Shown here piece after piece: positions 25,754 to 35,125 of a DNA stretch of 64,000 bases. Both the position numbers and the translations under genes were made by a program. The stretch's first letter is position 1; the number at the start of each line of letters is the position of its first letter. The DNA is from Lewinellaceae bacterium (GTDB lineage: Bacteria; Bacteroidota; Bacteroidia; Chitinophagales; Saprospiraceae), in the NCBI GenBank assembly GCA_020636375.1, contig JACJXZ010000013.1, positions 283,805 through 347,804 on the forward strand. Reading direction: 5' to 3'. Under the pieces are notes generated by a model that saw only the letters and a list, made by a program, of their open reading frames with translations, had not been told where the DNA came from and made no database searches.

Positions 25754-27325
25754 ATGACACGCGCTCAACTAAGCTTTGCTTCCGCTGCCCTGCTCCTCGC
25801 CCTGTCCTCATCCGCTCCGGCCCAGGTCGGCAACACCGCCTACGCCGACCTGGCGGGCAACCAGGCCAAGGCCCGATTTTCCGCTGCCGGCCATCAGCTG
25901 CAAAGCCCGGACTGGAAGGAAGGGCTCACCGTGCCCTACCTGCCCGGCCTGCCCGCCACCAGCACCCTGGCCGCTGCCTCTTTGTGGATGGGAGGCGAAG
26001 ACGAAACCGGCGGCCGCCGGTTTGCCGGACAGGACGGCTATTTTGCCGACATGCCGGGAACAGATTTCTTTCCCGGCCCGATCGACCCGGCCACCGGCGC
26101 CGCGCCCTATGGCAGGGATTTCAACCGCATCTGGGCTGTAACCCGCTACGACATATTGTCCCTGCTGGCTGATTATGAAGACAACGGGCTGGTCGACGAT
26201 CCCATACCGGAACGGCTGCGCGACTGGCCCGGCGCGGGCAACCCCTTCTTTGAGGCGGCCAACGGCTTCCCGATGCCCAACCAGGAACTGGCGCCATTTT
26301 ATGACCGCAACAGCAACGGCGCTTATGAGCCTCAATTAGGAGAATACCCCGTCATCGGAGAGCAGTATCCCGACGTCATCCCGGAACAAATGCTCTGGTG
26401 GGTTTACAATGACGTGGAAGCGCCGCATACCAGTTTTCCGGCCTTCCTTCCGGTTGGCGCGGAGGTTCAAAACCTGGCCTTCGCTTTCAACTGCACGGAT
26501 AACCCGATGCTCAACACAGCCATTTTCATCCGCCATAAGGTGATCAAACGCGCCGGCGGGCCATTGTCGGATTTCCGGCTGGGATACTGGTTCGCCCCGC
26601 GCCTGGGATGCTCCGATGACGACGCTTTGGGCTGCGATACCCTGCTGCATACTGCTTATGTTTACAACTTTGACGCCCTGGACGGGGTGGAGAACGGCTG
26701 CCTTTGTTATGGCGGCCCAACCTTCTGCGAAAAAACGCCCGCCCAGGCAGTGAGCTTCCTCAATGTGCCGATGGCCTCTTTCCTCTACTCTCCTTACAAC
26801 ACGCTCTGGCCCTTTGCCGGGCCGCCGCCGCTTTCTCCCTACGCCAACCTGCATGGCCTTTGGTCATACGACACCCCGATGAGCGTTGGAGGCGACGGCT
26901 ATGACCCGGGCAACCCCGCTACGACCCCGTACGCCTTTTTCAGCCTCCCGGCCGATCCCGATGGCTGGTCCATGTACGCTGTGGGATACAATCCGCCTGC
27001 ATACGGCATATTAAGCGCTCCCGGCACTACCTTCCAACAAGGCGATGAGCTAATCCTCGACCTCGCACTGAGCTACCACCGCCAGGAAGGATGCTGTTTT
27101 TGCGCTGCCGGGTTCTTTGGCGCCGGGAATCTATTTTCTGCGGCTTACCATGGCAGATGGGCGGCAGTTCTCTGCCCGGCTGATGGTGCGATAACTGCTG
27201 CCCGGAGGCGGTTGTTGTTATTTCACAATACTATTAGTATATTGAAAGGTCAAATAACCATTTTCTTTTATAGAAAATCCGGAAAGGGGCTGGAATGCAT
27301 TCCGCCCCTTTCCTTTTCCACTTAA
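25754..27325 (+). CDS. Secreted protein of the T9SS-substrate type with a disrupted C-terminus
   Basis: 523 aa from the ATG at 25754. A signal peptide (MTRAQLSFASAALLLALSSSAPAQ) precedes a Bacteroidota exoprotein domain with DFNRIWAVTRYDILSL, PIPERLRDWPGAGNP, LAPFYDRNSNGAYEPQLGEYPVI and QMLWWVYNDVEAPHT. Family members normally continue into a T9SS sorting domain. Here, after LILDLALSYHRQEG (about residue 445), the sequence becomes Cys- and Arg-rich and shows no sorting domain. A strong terminator hairpin (27281-27313) lies inside the annotated frame just before its stop. I infer that the 3' end has been lost by deletion or frameshift; the other two frames do not restore it. Confidence 0.65.
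   Translation: MTRAQLSFASAALLLALSSSAPAQVGNTAYADLAGNQAKARFSAAGHQLQSPDWKEGLTVPYLPGLPATSTLAAASLWMGGEDETGGRRFAGQDGYFADMPGTDFFPGPIDPATGAAPYGRDFNRIWAVTRYDILSLLADYEDNGLVDDPIPERLRDWPGAGNPFFEAANGFPMPNQELAPFYDRNSNGAYEPQLGEYPVIGEQYPDVIPEQMLWWVYNDVEAPHTSFPAFLPVGAEVQNLAFAFNCTDNPMLNTAIFIRHKVIKRAGGPLSDFRLGYWFAPRLGCSDDDALGCDTLLHTAYVYNFDALDGVENGCLCYGGPTFCEKTPAQAVSFLNVPMASFLYSPYNTLWPFAGPPPLSPYANLHGLWSYDTPMSVGGDGYDPGNPATTPYAFFSLPADPDGWSMYAVGYNPPAYGILSAPGTTFQQGDELILDLALSYHRQEGCCFCAAGFFGAGNLFSAAYHGRWAAVLCPADGAITAARRRLLLFHNTISILKGQITIFFYRKSGKGLECIPPLSFST
27281..27317 (+). terminator. Rho-independent terminator
   Basis: GGAAAGGGGC (27281-27290) pairs with GCCCCTTTCC (27304-27313), with an inner GGAATGCATTCC palindrome, then TTTT. 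It lies within the last codons of the upstream frame, suggesting that frame ends later than the original gene did. Confidence 0.8.
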
Positions 27326-27403
27326 AATAAGCCCGCGTATTTAAAATATAATAAAATTTTCAATTAGTTTTGAGGTCCATTATCAGTCCCAAAACCGGAT
27401 CTC

Positions 27404-29380
27404 ATGAACCGATTCTACTCTCTCCTGCCGCTTATCGCCCTGTTTTGCCTGTGTAGCTTCCCCGTCCAGGCACAGTTGGTCAAAAGCCCCTCTGCCGCCG
27501 ACATTTACCGCGAAGCTGAGGCGGCTTTGCTGGAAGGCAGGGCCGACCAGGCGCTGAAGCTCTTCGAACGCAGCCTGAAGGCCCAGCCCGGGCTGAGCGC
27601 CGCCCGCCGCGGCATGGGGTTGTGCTACGCCATACTGCGCGATTACCCCAAAGCCATCGAGCAATACGAAGCGGTGCTGAAGGCCGACTCCCTCTTTTCC
27701 CGGGCGCTTTACTACCAGTTGGGCGAGGCCTACTATAAGGCGGGCGAACACAAAAAAGCCCTCGAATACTTCAACCGATTCGAAGAGCTCCAGAAGGTCG
27801 GGGTGGATACCTTCAGCATGAATACCGAACGGGAAGTCGGGGACGAGCAGCGCTACCTCTCCAAACTGGAAAGCAACATCCGCGCCTGCGAGGTGACGCT
27901 GGACTCTGTCAAGTTCGTCAACATTACCAAAGTGTCCAACCTGGGCAACGCGGTCAACTCCAAAGACGACGATTATTTCCCCTACATCACCAACGACCAG
28001 AGGCAGCTCTTTTTCACCCGCAAGACCGACAACGGCGACGAAGACCTGTTCGCCAGCCGCCGCGAAAGAAGCGGCTGGAGCAGGGGATCTGCCGTCAAAG
28101 CCATCAACACCGAAGGAGACGAAGGGATGTGCACCCTGGTGCGCGACGGCCGCCGCCTCTACTTCACCGCCTGCGGGCGCGAGGGCGGGCTGGGCATCTG
28201 CGACATCTGGGAGGCCCTGGTCAGCGCCGGCGGGGAGATCGGCGAAGCCAGCCCCCTGAAAGGCTACGCCAACTCCGCCAAATGGGAATCGCAGGCCTCC
28301 ATCAGCTGCGACGGCAGCACCATCTTCTTCGCCAGCGAACGGGAAGGCGGCCTCGGAAAGTCCGACCTCTATTTCAGCAAACGGCAGGCCGACGGCAGTT
28401 GGAGCGAACCCGCCAACCTCGGCCCCCGCATCAATACCGACGACTACGAGGAGGCCCCCTTCATCACCAACGACGGCCGCACGTTGTACTTCTCTTCCTA
28501 CGGCCACCCCGGCATGGGCGACCAGGACATCTTCATGAGCTGGCTCGACGATAACGGCGAGTGGAGCCCGCCCGTCAACCTCGGCCCGCCCATCAATACG
28601 GCCTTCCGCGAGCTGGGCCTGTTCCTCTCCGCCGACGGCACCACCGGCTACTTCGCCTCCGAACGGCCCGGCGGCTTCGGCAAACTCGACATCTACCAGT
28701 TCCAGCTCGACGAGCAGCTGTACAGCGAACCCATCACCTTCGTCGAAGGCCTGGTGATCGACAGCGCCCTCGACCTGCCGGTCGCCGCAACGGTCGAGTT
28801 CACGGACCGCCCCTCCATAACGACCGGCGAGGACGGCCGCTTCTTCCTCTGCATCCCCGCCGGCGACTCCCTCGACATCAGCGTCCGGAAAAATTACTTC
28901 CACCCGTACCAGAATATCTTCATCATCCCGAAGTGGGAAAACAAACAGTTCTACACCCTCGAAATCCTGCTGAAATCTGTCTTTGAGTTTCCCCCGCCCC
29001 AGCCGGCCCGGCAGGCAGACACCACCACCGTAATCACCCCTCCCAGAGAGAAGCCGCAGGAATACTACCACACTATTTTTTTTGACTTCAATAAGGTGAA
29101 CATCAGCCTGGAAGAGCTGGACCTGCTGAACGAATTCCTCCTCCCGCTCAAAGGCAAAAACGTCCAGCGCCTCGAAATCGCCGGCTATGCCGACGATATC
29201 GGGACGGACATTTACAACATGCAACTCTCCGAAGAGCGCGCCAAACAGGTGGCCCTGATCGTCACCCGGAGCGGCTTCGGCATCGATAAAATATCCCTGG
29301 AGGCCAGAGGCGAACTCATTAACGACGAGCCTAAAGAGAAAAACCGAAAGGTGGAACTGCGGGTGACGACGCTGGAGTGA
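27404..29380 (+). CDS. TPR-propeller-OmpA protein (PorE-like architecture)
   Basis: 658 aa. A signal peptide (to about residue 23, VQAQ) is followed by TPR repeats (about 30-140), PD40/WD40-like propeller blades (about 175-440; YFPYITNDQRQLFFTRKTDNGDEDLF, GDQDIFMSWLDDNGEW), a carboxypeptidase-regulatory-like domain (about 445-510; VEGLVIDSALDLPVAATVEF..TGEDGRFFL) and an OmpA-type peptidoglycan-binding domain (about 550-655; IAGYADDIGTDIYNMQLSEERAKQV, ending NRKVELRV). This order equals that of PorE, a type IX secretion component, but paralogues with other roles are frequent and PorE is a lipoprotein, whereas no lipobox is seen here. It anchors to peptidoglycan in the periplasm. The intergenic 29381-29579 holds short TTTTGTGGTATTCCGG repeats. 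Confidence 0.85.
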   Translation: MNRFYSLLPLIALFCLCSFPVQAQLVKSPSAADIYREAEAALLEGRADQALKLFERSLKAQPGLSAARRGMGLCYAILRDYPKAIEQYEAVLKADSLFSRALYYQLGEAYYKAGEHKKALEYFNRFEELQKVGVDTFSMNTEREVGDEQRYLSKLESNIRACEVTLDSVKFVNITKVSNLGNAVNSKDDDYFPYITNDQRQLFFTRKTDNGDEDLFASRRERSGWSRGSAVKAINTEGDEGMCTLVRDGRRLYFTACGREGGLGICDIWEALVSAGGEIGEASPLKGYANSAKWESQASISCDGSTIFFASEREGGLGKSDLYFSKRQADGSWSEPANLGPRINTDDYEEAPFITNDGRTLYFSSYGHPGMGDQDIFMSWLDDNGEWSPPVNLGPPINTAFRELGLFLSADGTTGYFASERPGGFGKLDIYQFQLDEQLYSEPITFVEGLVIDSALDLPVAATVEFTDRPSITTGEDGRFFLCIPAGDSLDISVRKNYFHPYQNIFIIPKWENKQFYTLEILLKSVFEFPPPQPARQADTTTVITPPREKPQEYYHTIFFDFNKVNISLEELDLLNEFLLPLKGKNVQRLEIAGYADDIGTDIYNMQLSEERAKQVALIVTRSGFGIDKISLEARGELINDEPKEKNRKVELRVTTLE

Positions 29381-29579
29381 GGGTGGGAAGCGGGAAGGCA
29401 TCCAGGTATTTTGGTTTTGTGGTATTCCGGTTTTGTGGCCAGGGCACTCCCCCTGGCTAAACGGGGGGAGTGCCCTGGGGCGGCCGCAATACTTGCCCTG
29501 AGGAATGGAAGGGCCAGAATACCGGAACACCGTAATACCATAATACCTAAACAGCTACGTTTTTCCACTTCCCACTCCC

Positions 29580-31169
29580 CTACCGGCTCCCCTCCGCCTC
29601 TTCCTCCGCCATCTTCACCTCCTTGCGGGGCAGCATCTTGTCGCGCATAGCGGTATGCATCACGAAAGAAGCGATGATGGTAGCGGCCTGTTTCAGGTCG
29701 CCTTCCACCAGGTGGTCCACGTTGTCCATATTGGAGTGATGGGTACGGGCGAAGTAGGCCATGGGGTCCTGGATGAACTGGAAGCCCGGGATGCCGACCG
29801 CATCGAAGGCCAGGTGGTCCGTACCGCCGGTGTTGGAGAGGCTAAGGGTGCCTGCGCCCAGGTCCTTGAACGGCTCCAGCCAGGCGCGGAAGATGGGCGC
29901 CACGTCGGGATTGCCCTGCAGGTATACGCCCCGGATTTTGCCCGTGCCGTTGTCGAGGTTGTAATAAGCGGAGACTTTTGCCTGCTCCGGTTTAAGGGAT
30001 TGCGGGTTGTAAGTCCCTTCCGGAAATTCGGCGAAGTGTTTTCCGGCGTAGCCGCGGCTGCCCAGCAAACCCTGCTCTTCGCCCGTCCAGAGAGCCAGGC
30101 GGAGCGTACGGCGGGGGCGGATGCCGGTCTCTTTGATCACCTCCTGTAGGATTCGGGCAGCTTCCATCATGACGGTGGAGCCGGCGCCGTTGTCCGTAGC
30201 GCCGGTGGCGGCGTGCCAGGAATCGAAGTGCGCGCCGAACATGACGACTTCATCCCTGAGGTCCGTGCCCGGAATTTCGGCGATGATGTTGTGCTCCATG
30301 CCGTCGGGGTTGGTGTAGGCGCCTTTCAGCTCCATGCTCAGCTTCACCGGGATGCCCTTGTGCAACAGGCGGAAGATGCGGTTGTAATGTTCGACGGCCA
30401 GGGTGGCCTGCGGAATGACGTACACCCCTTCCTTGCGGACATCGCCCCAGTCGCCGCCGGTGCGGGCGCCGGAAACGAAAACGGTGCCCAGGTCGCCCTT
30501 ATAGCTGCGGTCCAGCACCGCCAGGGGCTTCTCCTCTTCCAGGAACTGCCAGAGCAACTGGTTGAACTTGAACCCTCCGAGGCGGCTGTAATTTCGGCGC
30601 GGCCGCGGGGTGGGCATCGGCTCGTTGGCCAGTTCCAGCAGGCCTTCGGCGTCGTAGCGCTTGGCCGGCGCTTCGAACCATTCCTCCACCGCCCGCAGGG
30701 TATCCATCAGGACGAACTTGCCGCCGAGCTTGCCCCGGTATTTTTCCAGGCTTTCTTCATCGCTGGCTTCCAGGTAGATGACCTCCCCGCTCACCTCCCC
30801 GTCGGTGGAAGCCGACCAGGCTTTGGGATAGGCAATCACCGGCCAGTACCCCTGGGCCTGGGCGTGCATTTCGAAGTGCTGTAGCTCCCAGCCCCGCCCG
30901 AACGGGCCCCACTCTTCGGTGTGGACATTCTCCAGCCCCCAGTCCTTTAGCTGCTGAAGCGCCCACTCGGTAGCTTCGTCCAGCATGGGCGAGCCGGTGA
31001 GCCGCGGGCCGTACGTATCGACCACCCAGCCGGCGATCTCCATTGCCCGGCTCTGGTCCAGGCCGTGCTTCCGGATGGCATCCACGAGTTCCTGGTTGAC
31101 TTCTTCCTGGTTGAAGGCCGGGCCGGCAAGGCTCAGGCAAAACAGGCATAACAGTAGATAACGTGCCAT
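29580..31169 (-). CDS. M28-family zinc aminopeptidase/carboxypeptidase, secreted
   Basis: 529 aa. A signal peptide (to about 20) precedes an N-terminal region with a PA-like insert and the M28 catalytic domain (about 290-510). The zinc ligands and catalytic residues are visible in order: His and Asp in GAHFDSW, Asp in GATDNGAGS, the Glu pair in TGEEQGLLGS, Asp in YNLDNGTG and His in ARTHHSNMDNVD. Enzymes of this group remove N- or C-terminal residues from peptides or dipeptides in the periplasm or outside the cell. It stands alone. The C-terminus (KMAEEEAEGSR) is charged. Confidence 0.92.
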   Translation of the reverse strand: MARYLLLCLFCLSLAGPAFNQEEVNQELVDAIRKHGLDQSRAMEIAGWVVDTYGPRLTGSPMLDEATEWALQQLKDWGLENVHTEEWGPFGRGWELQHFEMHAQAQGYWPVIAYPKAWSASTDGEVSGEVIYLEASDEESLEKYRGKLGGKFVLMDTLRAVEEWFEAPAKRYDAEGLLELANEPMPTPRPRRNYSRLGGFKFNQLLWQFLEEEKPLAVLDRSYKGDLGTVFVSGARTGGDWGDVRKEGVYVIPQATLAVEHYNRIFRLLHKGIPVKLSMELKGAYTNPDGMEHNIIAEIPGTDLRDEVVMFGAHFDSWHAATGATDNGAGSTVMMEAARILQEVIKETGIRPRRTLRLALWTGEEQGLLGSRGYAGKHFAEFPEGTYNPQSLKPEQAKVSAYYNLDNGTGKIRGVYLQGNPDVAPIFRAWLEPFKDLGAGTLSLSNTGGTDHLAFDAVGIPGFQFIQDPMAYFARTHHSNMDNVDHLVEGDLKQAATIIASFVMHTAMRDKMLPRKEVKMAEEEAEGSR

Positions 31170-31433
31170 AAAGTTTCGGTTTTTAGCTTTTGAATGCCCG
31201 AAGATACGGAAATACTCTGGGGGTTTATGGGTGTATTTGGGTGTATGTGTTTATGTGTTTATGGGCGTACATATACCCCATCCTCTGGGGCGCGATTCCT
31301 TTTTGTACCCCTTGCTCGGTTTTAGGTCTTAGGCTATTAGGTTTTAGGGGGGTAACCCAGGCCTAATCGGGCACTCAACAGGCGCCTAACGCCCAAAACC
31401 TAATATTTACCCGGCCGACTGGACGGGCCTAAA

Positions 31434-31475
31434 TCCTCCCAACACCGGAGGGGGCACAATTTAGCATGGCGCCCA
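31434..31475. repeat. Interspersed repeat CCTCCCAACACCGGAGGGGG, copy 1
   Basis: CCTCCCAACACCGGAGGGGGCACAATTTAGCATGGCGCCC here is nearly repeated at 63817-63857. It includes the stop codon and last codons of the SRPBCC gene. Confidence 0.7.
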
Positions 31476-31934
31476 TCCTCCGAGCCCCCCCGCGATCGCC
31501 TTTCTTCGGAACCTGAAGATTTCTTCCACCCGCCGGTTTACCACCAGGCTGTCGGCAATTGCCCCTATAATTCCGTAAGGAACCTGGTAATGCAGCAGGT
31601 CCGTCATCATTACGCCGCCGTCCTGTTCCTCAAAATGGTGCTCGTGGTGCCACAGGGCATAGGGCCCCAGCCGCTGTTCATCGACGAAGTACTGCCCTTC
31701 TTTAATGTGCGTGATTTCCGTCACCCAGTTCATTTTTATGCCCCGGAAGGGGCTCACTTTGTATCGGATGAGCATTCCCTCGTACATGGATACGCCGGCC
31801 ACCGGCGACAGAATCTCGAAAGCCATATCGGGCGGCGTGATCTCGTTCAGGTTTTCCGGCCGGGAGAAGTAATTCCACACTTCATCCAGCGGTCGGGCAA
31901 TAAATTGCTTCCATTCTTTTCTTCTGACAGGCAT
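31461..31934 (-). CDS. SRPBCC-family (START-like) ligand-binding protein
   Basis: 157 aa. The pattern WKQFIARPLDEVWNYFSRPENLNEITPPDMAFEIL, then MYEGMLIRYKVSPFRGIKMNWVTEITHIKEGQYFVDEQRLGPYALWHHEHHFEE and TDLLHYQVPYG, is the common SRPBCC fold member often annotated 'cell division inhibitor'. The fold has a hydrophobic cavity; ligand is unknown. The last residues (GGLGGWAPC) are coded by an interspersed repeat, so the original C-terminus may have been replaced. Confidence 0.85.
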   Translation of the reverse strand: MPVRRKEWKQFIARPLDEVWNYFSRPENLNEITPPDMAFEILSPVAGVSMYEGMLIRYKVSPFRGIKMNWVTEITHIKEGQYFVDEQRLGPYALWHHEHHFEEQDGGVMMTDLLHYQVPYGIIGAIADSLVVNRRVEEIFRFRRKAIAGGLGGWAPC

Positions 31935-32466
31935 ATCGTTCCGTTTTGGTTATCCGCTTGTATCGCCACAAAAATTTATCCGGCTCAAAGAGACGGACAC
32001 AAAGGCACCAAATCCGCACTGAATTTAGTGCGGATTTGGTGTTTTAGTGCTTTCGTGGCATCTTTTCGCCATGTGCGTACCTTACCTACCCCCATCAGGG
32101 TATGAAAACCCGAAACTTTAACACTAAAAACTTTCGCCGATCCAAAAAATACCCTTTTTATGGTATGTACTGCATGGTTTGAAATTATATCTTTGTTGCG
32201 AGTGGAAAAAAACCGATAGTTCATTAAGAAAAAAAATCCACTCTAAGACAAATTAGTTAATCCCTTAAACTGCATAATCCCATGACATCAGTAGCCATTC
32301 CTGCTGTTAAAAGGCATTCTCCTCCGCCTTATCGTAATTTTATTCTTATCTTTAAAGCAATTCCCTTTTTTTTCAGCTCAGTTTTTCTTTTGCGCTAGCG
32401 TGGCCCTGCGCAGGGTTTACCGTCAAAATGGAATAAGCCCATTGCTTTAATCCTAAGAACATTACG
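31935..32466. repeat. Intergenic region with a perfect 15-bp inverted repeat
   Basis: No gene. CACCAAATCCGCACT and AGTGCGGATTTGGTG (about 32006-32041) form a perfect hairpin with a 6-base loop, followed by GTTTTAGTGCTTTCGTGGC. It is a member of the repeat family found at 51243, 54440, 59417 and 63905. The AT-rich part after 32100 probably contains the promoter for the next gene. Confidence 0.6.
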
Positions 32467-33699
32467 ATGAGAACCTCTACCCTGATATGCCTTATACCTA
32501 CTATTATACTCTTGTCCGCCTATCCGATAGGGGCGACAAGCCAGGCCGCCGCCGCCAATACGGCGCAGGCCGGCGCAGGAGAAAGCATGCTGAGGCTTGA
32601 TGGCGCCCACCAGGCGGTCAGCTGCCTCGGATCACAGGATGTAGTCCCTCCCGTTGTCTATGCTCCCGACAACACTACTGCATCCTTAACTTACCAGGAC
32701 CAGCAATTCAAACTGGGTTGTGCAGTTTCCGGATTTCAGGAATATTTCGCGCCGTCCCGCTGGGCGGCAGTAAAGATCAATGGTGACGGTGGGGTAGATG
32801 TCACCGGAGCTCCCAATTCAATATTGGTTGAAGGGGCCAATAGAGCTTCAGTTATTGCCACCCCCGGAAGCGCGGCGTCCTATCGGATCGCCATTCCCGC
32901 CGAAGGGTACGTGAGCTTTGACTGGGGTTACATTGGGGGCTCCAATCTTTTAAACCGGCAGTTTTGGGTAGGAATCAACGGAGAACGTGTCGAATCCATG
33001 GCGGAAGGGCATACCGCCGGCACTTTTTTCTCCAGCCTGCTCGCCCCCGGAGATGAACTGAGCTTCAATATCGTTTCCGGCGAAAAAGGGTTCGAGGTCC
33101 AACTGTCCGGCTTTGAGTTTCTCAGCAATGCCATCGGCGTGATCGAGCGCCACTGGGAAGCCGCCACAGAAACCGGCCAGCAAACCGGGTTCACCCAGCT
33201 GGTCAGCATCAGAAAACCGGATTTTACCCAGGTTGTTTTCCCCGGCAACCTGGATGGAGTTGAATACCCGCTGCTCGAATACGGAGCTTCCATCGAACCG
33301 GTTTGGACTGGATACCCCTTCATCGACGAAGACGGCTCCGTCGCGACCACCCACGACCAATACGCCCTGTCCGACGATGGCTGCTCCTTCGGCGTGAAGT
33401 GGGAAGATGAAATTCTCTACGACAACGACGGCTGCATCGTCTTCCGGCACTGGACGGTTAGCGATTACTGCGGCGGCAACGTACAGTCCGAAACGCAGGT
33501 GATCAGAATGCGGGGCGGATGCCCGGAGAGCGGAACGCCGCTGCCCTACGGACAACAGGGACAGCCGAATGGTATCCACCAAAGCCCGGCTACTGAAGGA
33601 TATCCCGTTTCTGGGGAAGAGTTTCAGGCCGAGCTGGCCGCGTCTCCCGCACCGGAAGCTCTCAGCCCGGCGGATACCGCCGCCGTGCCGGCCCGGTAA
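32467..33699 (+). CDS. Secreted protein with HYR-like C-terminal region, function unknown
   Basis: 410 aa. Signal peptide (MRTSTLICLIPTIILLSAYPIGA). The middle (about 70-230) is beta-rich, probably a lectin-like sandwich (GYVSFDWGYIGGSNLLNRQFWVGINGE). At 310-345 the segment DGCIVFRHWTVSDYCGGNVQSETQVI matches the 'rxWtatDxCGN' end of HYR-type repeats of Bacteroidota adhesins. The C-terminus is Pro/Ala-rich and lacks a T9SS sorting domain. A strong terminator follows. Confidence 0.6.
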   Translation: MRTSTLICLIPTIILLSAYPIGATSQAAAANTAQAGAGESMLRLDGAHQAVSCLGSQDVVPPVVYAPDNTTASLTYQDQQFKLGCAVSGFQEYFAPSRWAAVKINGDGGVDVTGAPNSILVEGANRASVIATPGSAASYRIAIPAEGYVSFDWGYIGGSNLLNRQFWVGINGERVESMAEGHTAGTFFSSLLAPGDELSFNIVSGEKGFEVQLSGFEFLSNAIGVIERHWEAATETGQQTGFTQLVSIRKPDFTQVVFPGNLDGVEYPLLEYGASIEPVWTGYPFIDEDGSVATTHDQYALSDDGCSFGVKWEDEILYDNDGCIVFRHWTVSDYCGGNVQSETQVIRMRGGCPESGTPLPYGQQGQPNGIHQSPATEGYPVSGEEFQAELAASPAPEALSPADTAAVPAR

Positions 33700-33769
33700 C
33701 AGATATACCAAGAGCTATTTTTTTATATGATTTAGTAGGTTTGTAAAGGGTTTCTCATACAGGACTATC

Positions 33770-33801
33770 GGCAGAGAGCAAAGGCTCTCTGCCTTTTTTT
33801 T
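33770..33801 (+). terminator. Rho-independent terminator
   Basis: GGCAGAGAGC (33770-33779) pairs with GCTCTCTGCC (33784-33793) and eight T follow. Confidence 0.9.
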
Positions 33802-33849
33802 GGTCCTGGCCGGGAAATGCTGTAAATTTCGGCACTAAACCTGGAAATC

Positions 33850-35010
33850 ATGATGGAACAGGACCTCTTTTCGGAATTCCCGCCTACTTCCAAAGCCGAA
33901 TGGCTTGCCAGAATAGAAAAGGACCTTAAGGGCAAACCCCTCGATGAACTGCGCTGGCACCTGGAAGAAAAGATCACCCTCGACCCCTTTTACCACCCGG
34001 AAGATATGCCCGGAGCTCTGCCCCCCCTCCGGGGCGGGCGGCAGGACAACAACTGGGAGGCCGGCGATTACATCGACGTGGAGGATGTGAAAACGGCTAA
34101 CGCCGCCCTGCTCGACGGGTTGAAGGGGGGGGCAGAAGCACCCTTGTTCCGCCTCACCTTCCCGCTTGGCCAGAGCCAGCTGGAGCAACTGCTGGAGGGC
34201 GCCGAGTTATCCTTCATTTCAACTAACTTCGGAGAACACTACACCGACAAGAAACCCTGGGAACTGTTCGGGCATTTCACCGCCCTGCTCGACAAGCGGG
34301 GCACCGATAAAAGGACCGTCCGCGGCTCCATCGACTTCGACCCCCTGCTCGACTGGAGCCGGCCGCCCATCGAAGAATTAGCCGGCCTCATCCGGTACTG
34401 CGAGGACTTCATGCCCCTTTTCCGGCCCTTCCAGGTCAACGCGCACCGCTTCCACTCCGGGCCGGACGACAGCTCCCTCGAACTGGCCTACGCCATCGCC
34501 AAAGGCAGCGAGTACCTGGCCCGCCTCACCGAACACGGCCTGCCGGCGGAAACCATAAACGCTCACATGCAGTTTTCTATCGCGATCAGCAAAAGCTACT
34601 TCGTAGAGATCGCCAAGCTGAGAGCCCTGCGCCTGCTCTGGGCCAACGTCATGAAAGCTTACGGAACGCCCCAGGCCCCCTTCCTGGCCGTCCACTTCGC
34701 CCACGAGACCCAGGACGACAACACCAACACGAATATGATCCGGGCCAGCACCCAGGCCCTGTCGGCCGTCATCGGCGGGGCGGACCAGCTCTATATCCTG
34801 CCCGCCAACCAGGGCAGGCAGGAAAAAAGCACCGCCTTTACCCGCCGCATCGCCCGCAACGTCCAGCACCTGCTGAAAATGGAAAGCCACCTGCACCGCG
34901 TCATCGACCCCGGCGCCGGCAGCTACTACATCGAAAAACTCACTGAAAAACTGGCCGAACAGGCCTGGGAACAATTCCGGGAGATGGAAGTGAAAGGGGA
35001 GTTTAAGTAA
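33850..35010 (+). CDS. Methylmalonyl-CoA mutase small-subunit-like protein
   Basis: 386 aa. The start (LFSEFPPTSKAEWLARIEKDLKGKPLDELRWHLEEKITLDPFYHPED) and the block AYGTPQAPFLAVHFAHETQDDNTNTNMIRASTQALSAVIGGADQLYILPANQGRQEKSTAFTRRIARNVQHLLKMESHLHRVIDPGAGSYYIEKLT are those of MutA, the non-catalytic beta subunit. The B12-binding domain is absent, as expected. It is shorter than usual MutA proteins (450 or more residues). The partner mutB is not downstream; the next gene is on the other strand. It may serve a mutB located elsewhere. Two adjacent ATGs (33850, 33853) can start it. Confidence 0.85.
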   Translation: MMEQDLFSEFPPTSKAEWLARIEKDLKGKPLDELRWHLEEKITLDPFYHPEDMPGALPPLRGGRQDNNWEAGDYIDVEDVKTANAALLDGLKGGAEAPLFRLTFPLGQSQLEQLLEGAELSFISTNFGEHYTDKKPWELFGHFTALLDKRGTDKRTVRGSIDFDPLLDWSRPPIEELAGLIRYCEDFMPLFRPFQVNAHRFHSGPDDSSLELAYAIAKGSEYLARLTEHGLPAETINAHMQFSIAISKSYFVEIAKLRALRLLWANVMKAYGTPQAPFLAVHFAHETQDDNTNTNMIRASTQALSAVIGGADQLYILPANQGRQEKSTAFTRRIARNVQHLLKMESHLHRVIDPGAGSYYIEKLTEKLAEQAWEQFREMEVKGEFK

Positions 35011-35066
35011 GGGGGGCTTCGATTTTGAAATAGGTACCTCCCCCTCAAACCTCGTGTCAATTACAA

Positions 35067-35107
35067 AACCCCTTCCGGAGCATTCCGGAAGGGGTTCTGT
35101 TTTTTAC
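35067..35107. terminator. Terminator between mutase and FAS1 genes
   Basis: AACCCCTTCCGGA (35067-35079) pairs with TCCGGAAGGGGTT (35084-35096), 4-base loop, followed by CTGTTTTTTT. The preceding AAAA also suits the converging gene. Confidence 0.85.
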
Positions 35108-35125
35108 CCATTTATCCGCCCGGCT

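Noticed and set aside
27383..29530. 715-aa open frame on the minus strand
   Set aside because: It lies exactly opposite the OmpA-type gene, has repetitive low-information composition and no domain; GC-rich codon usage leaves the opposite frame open.
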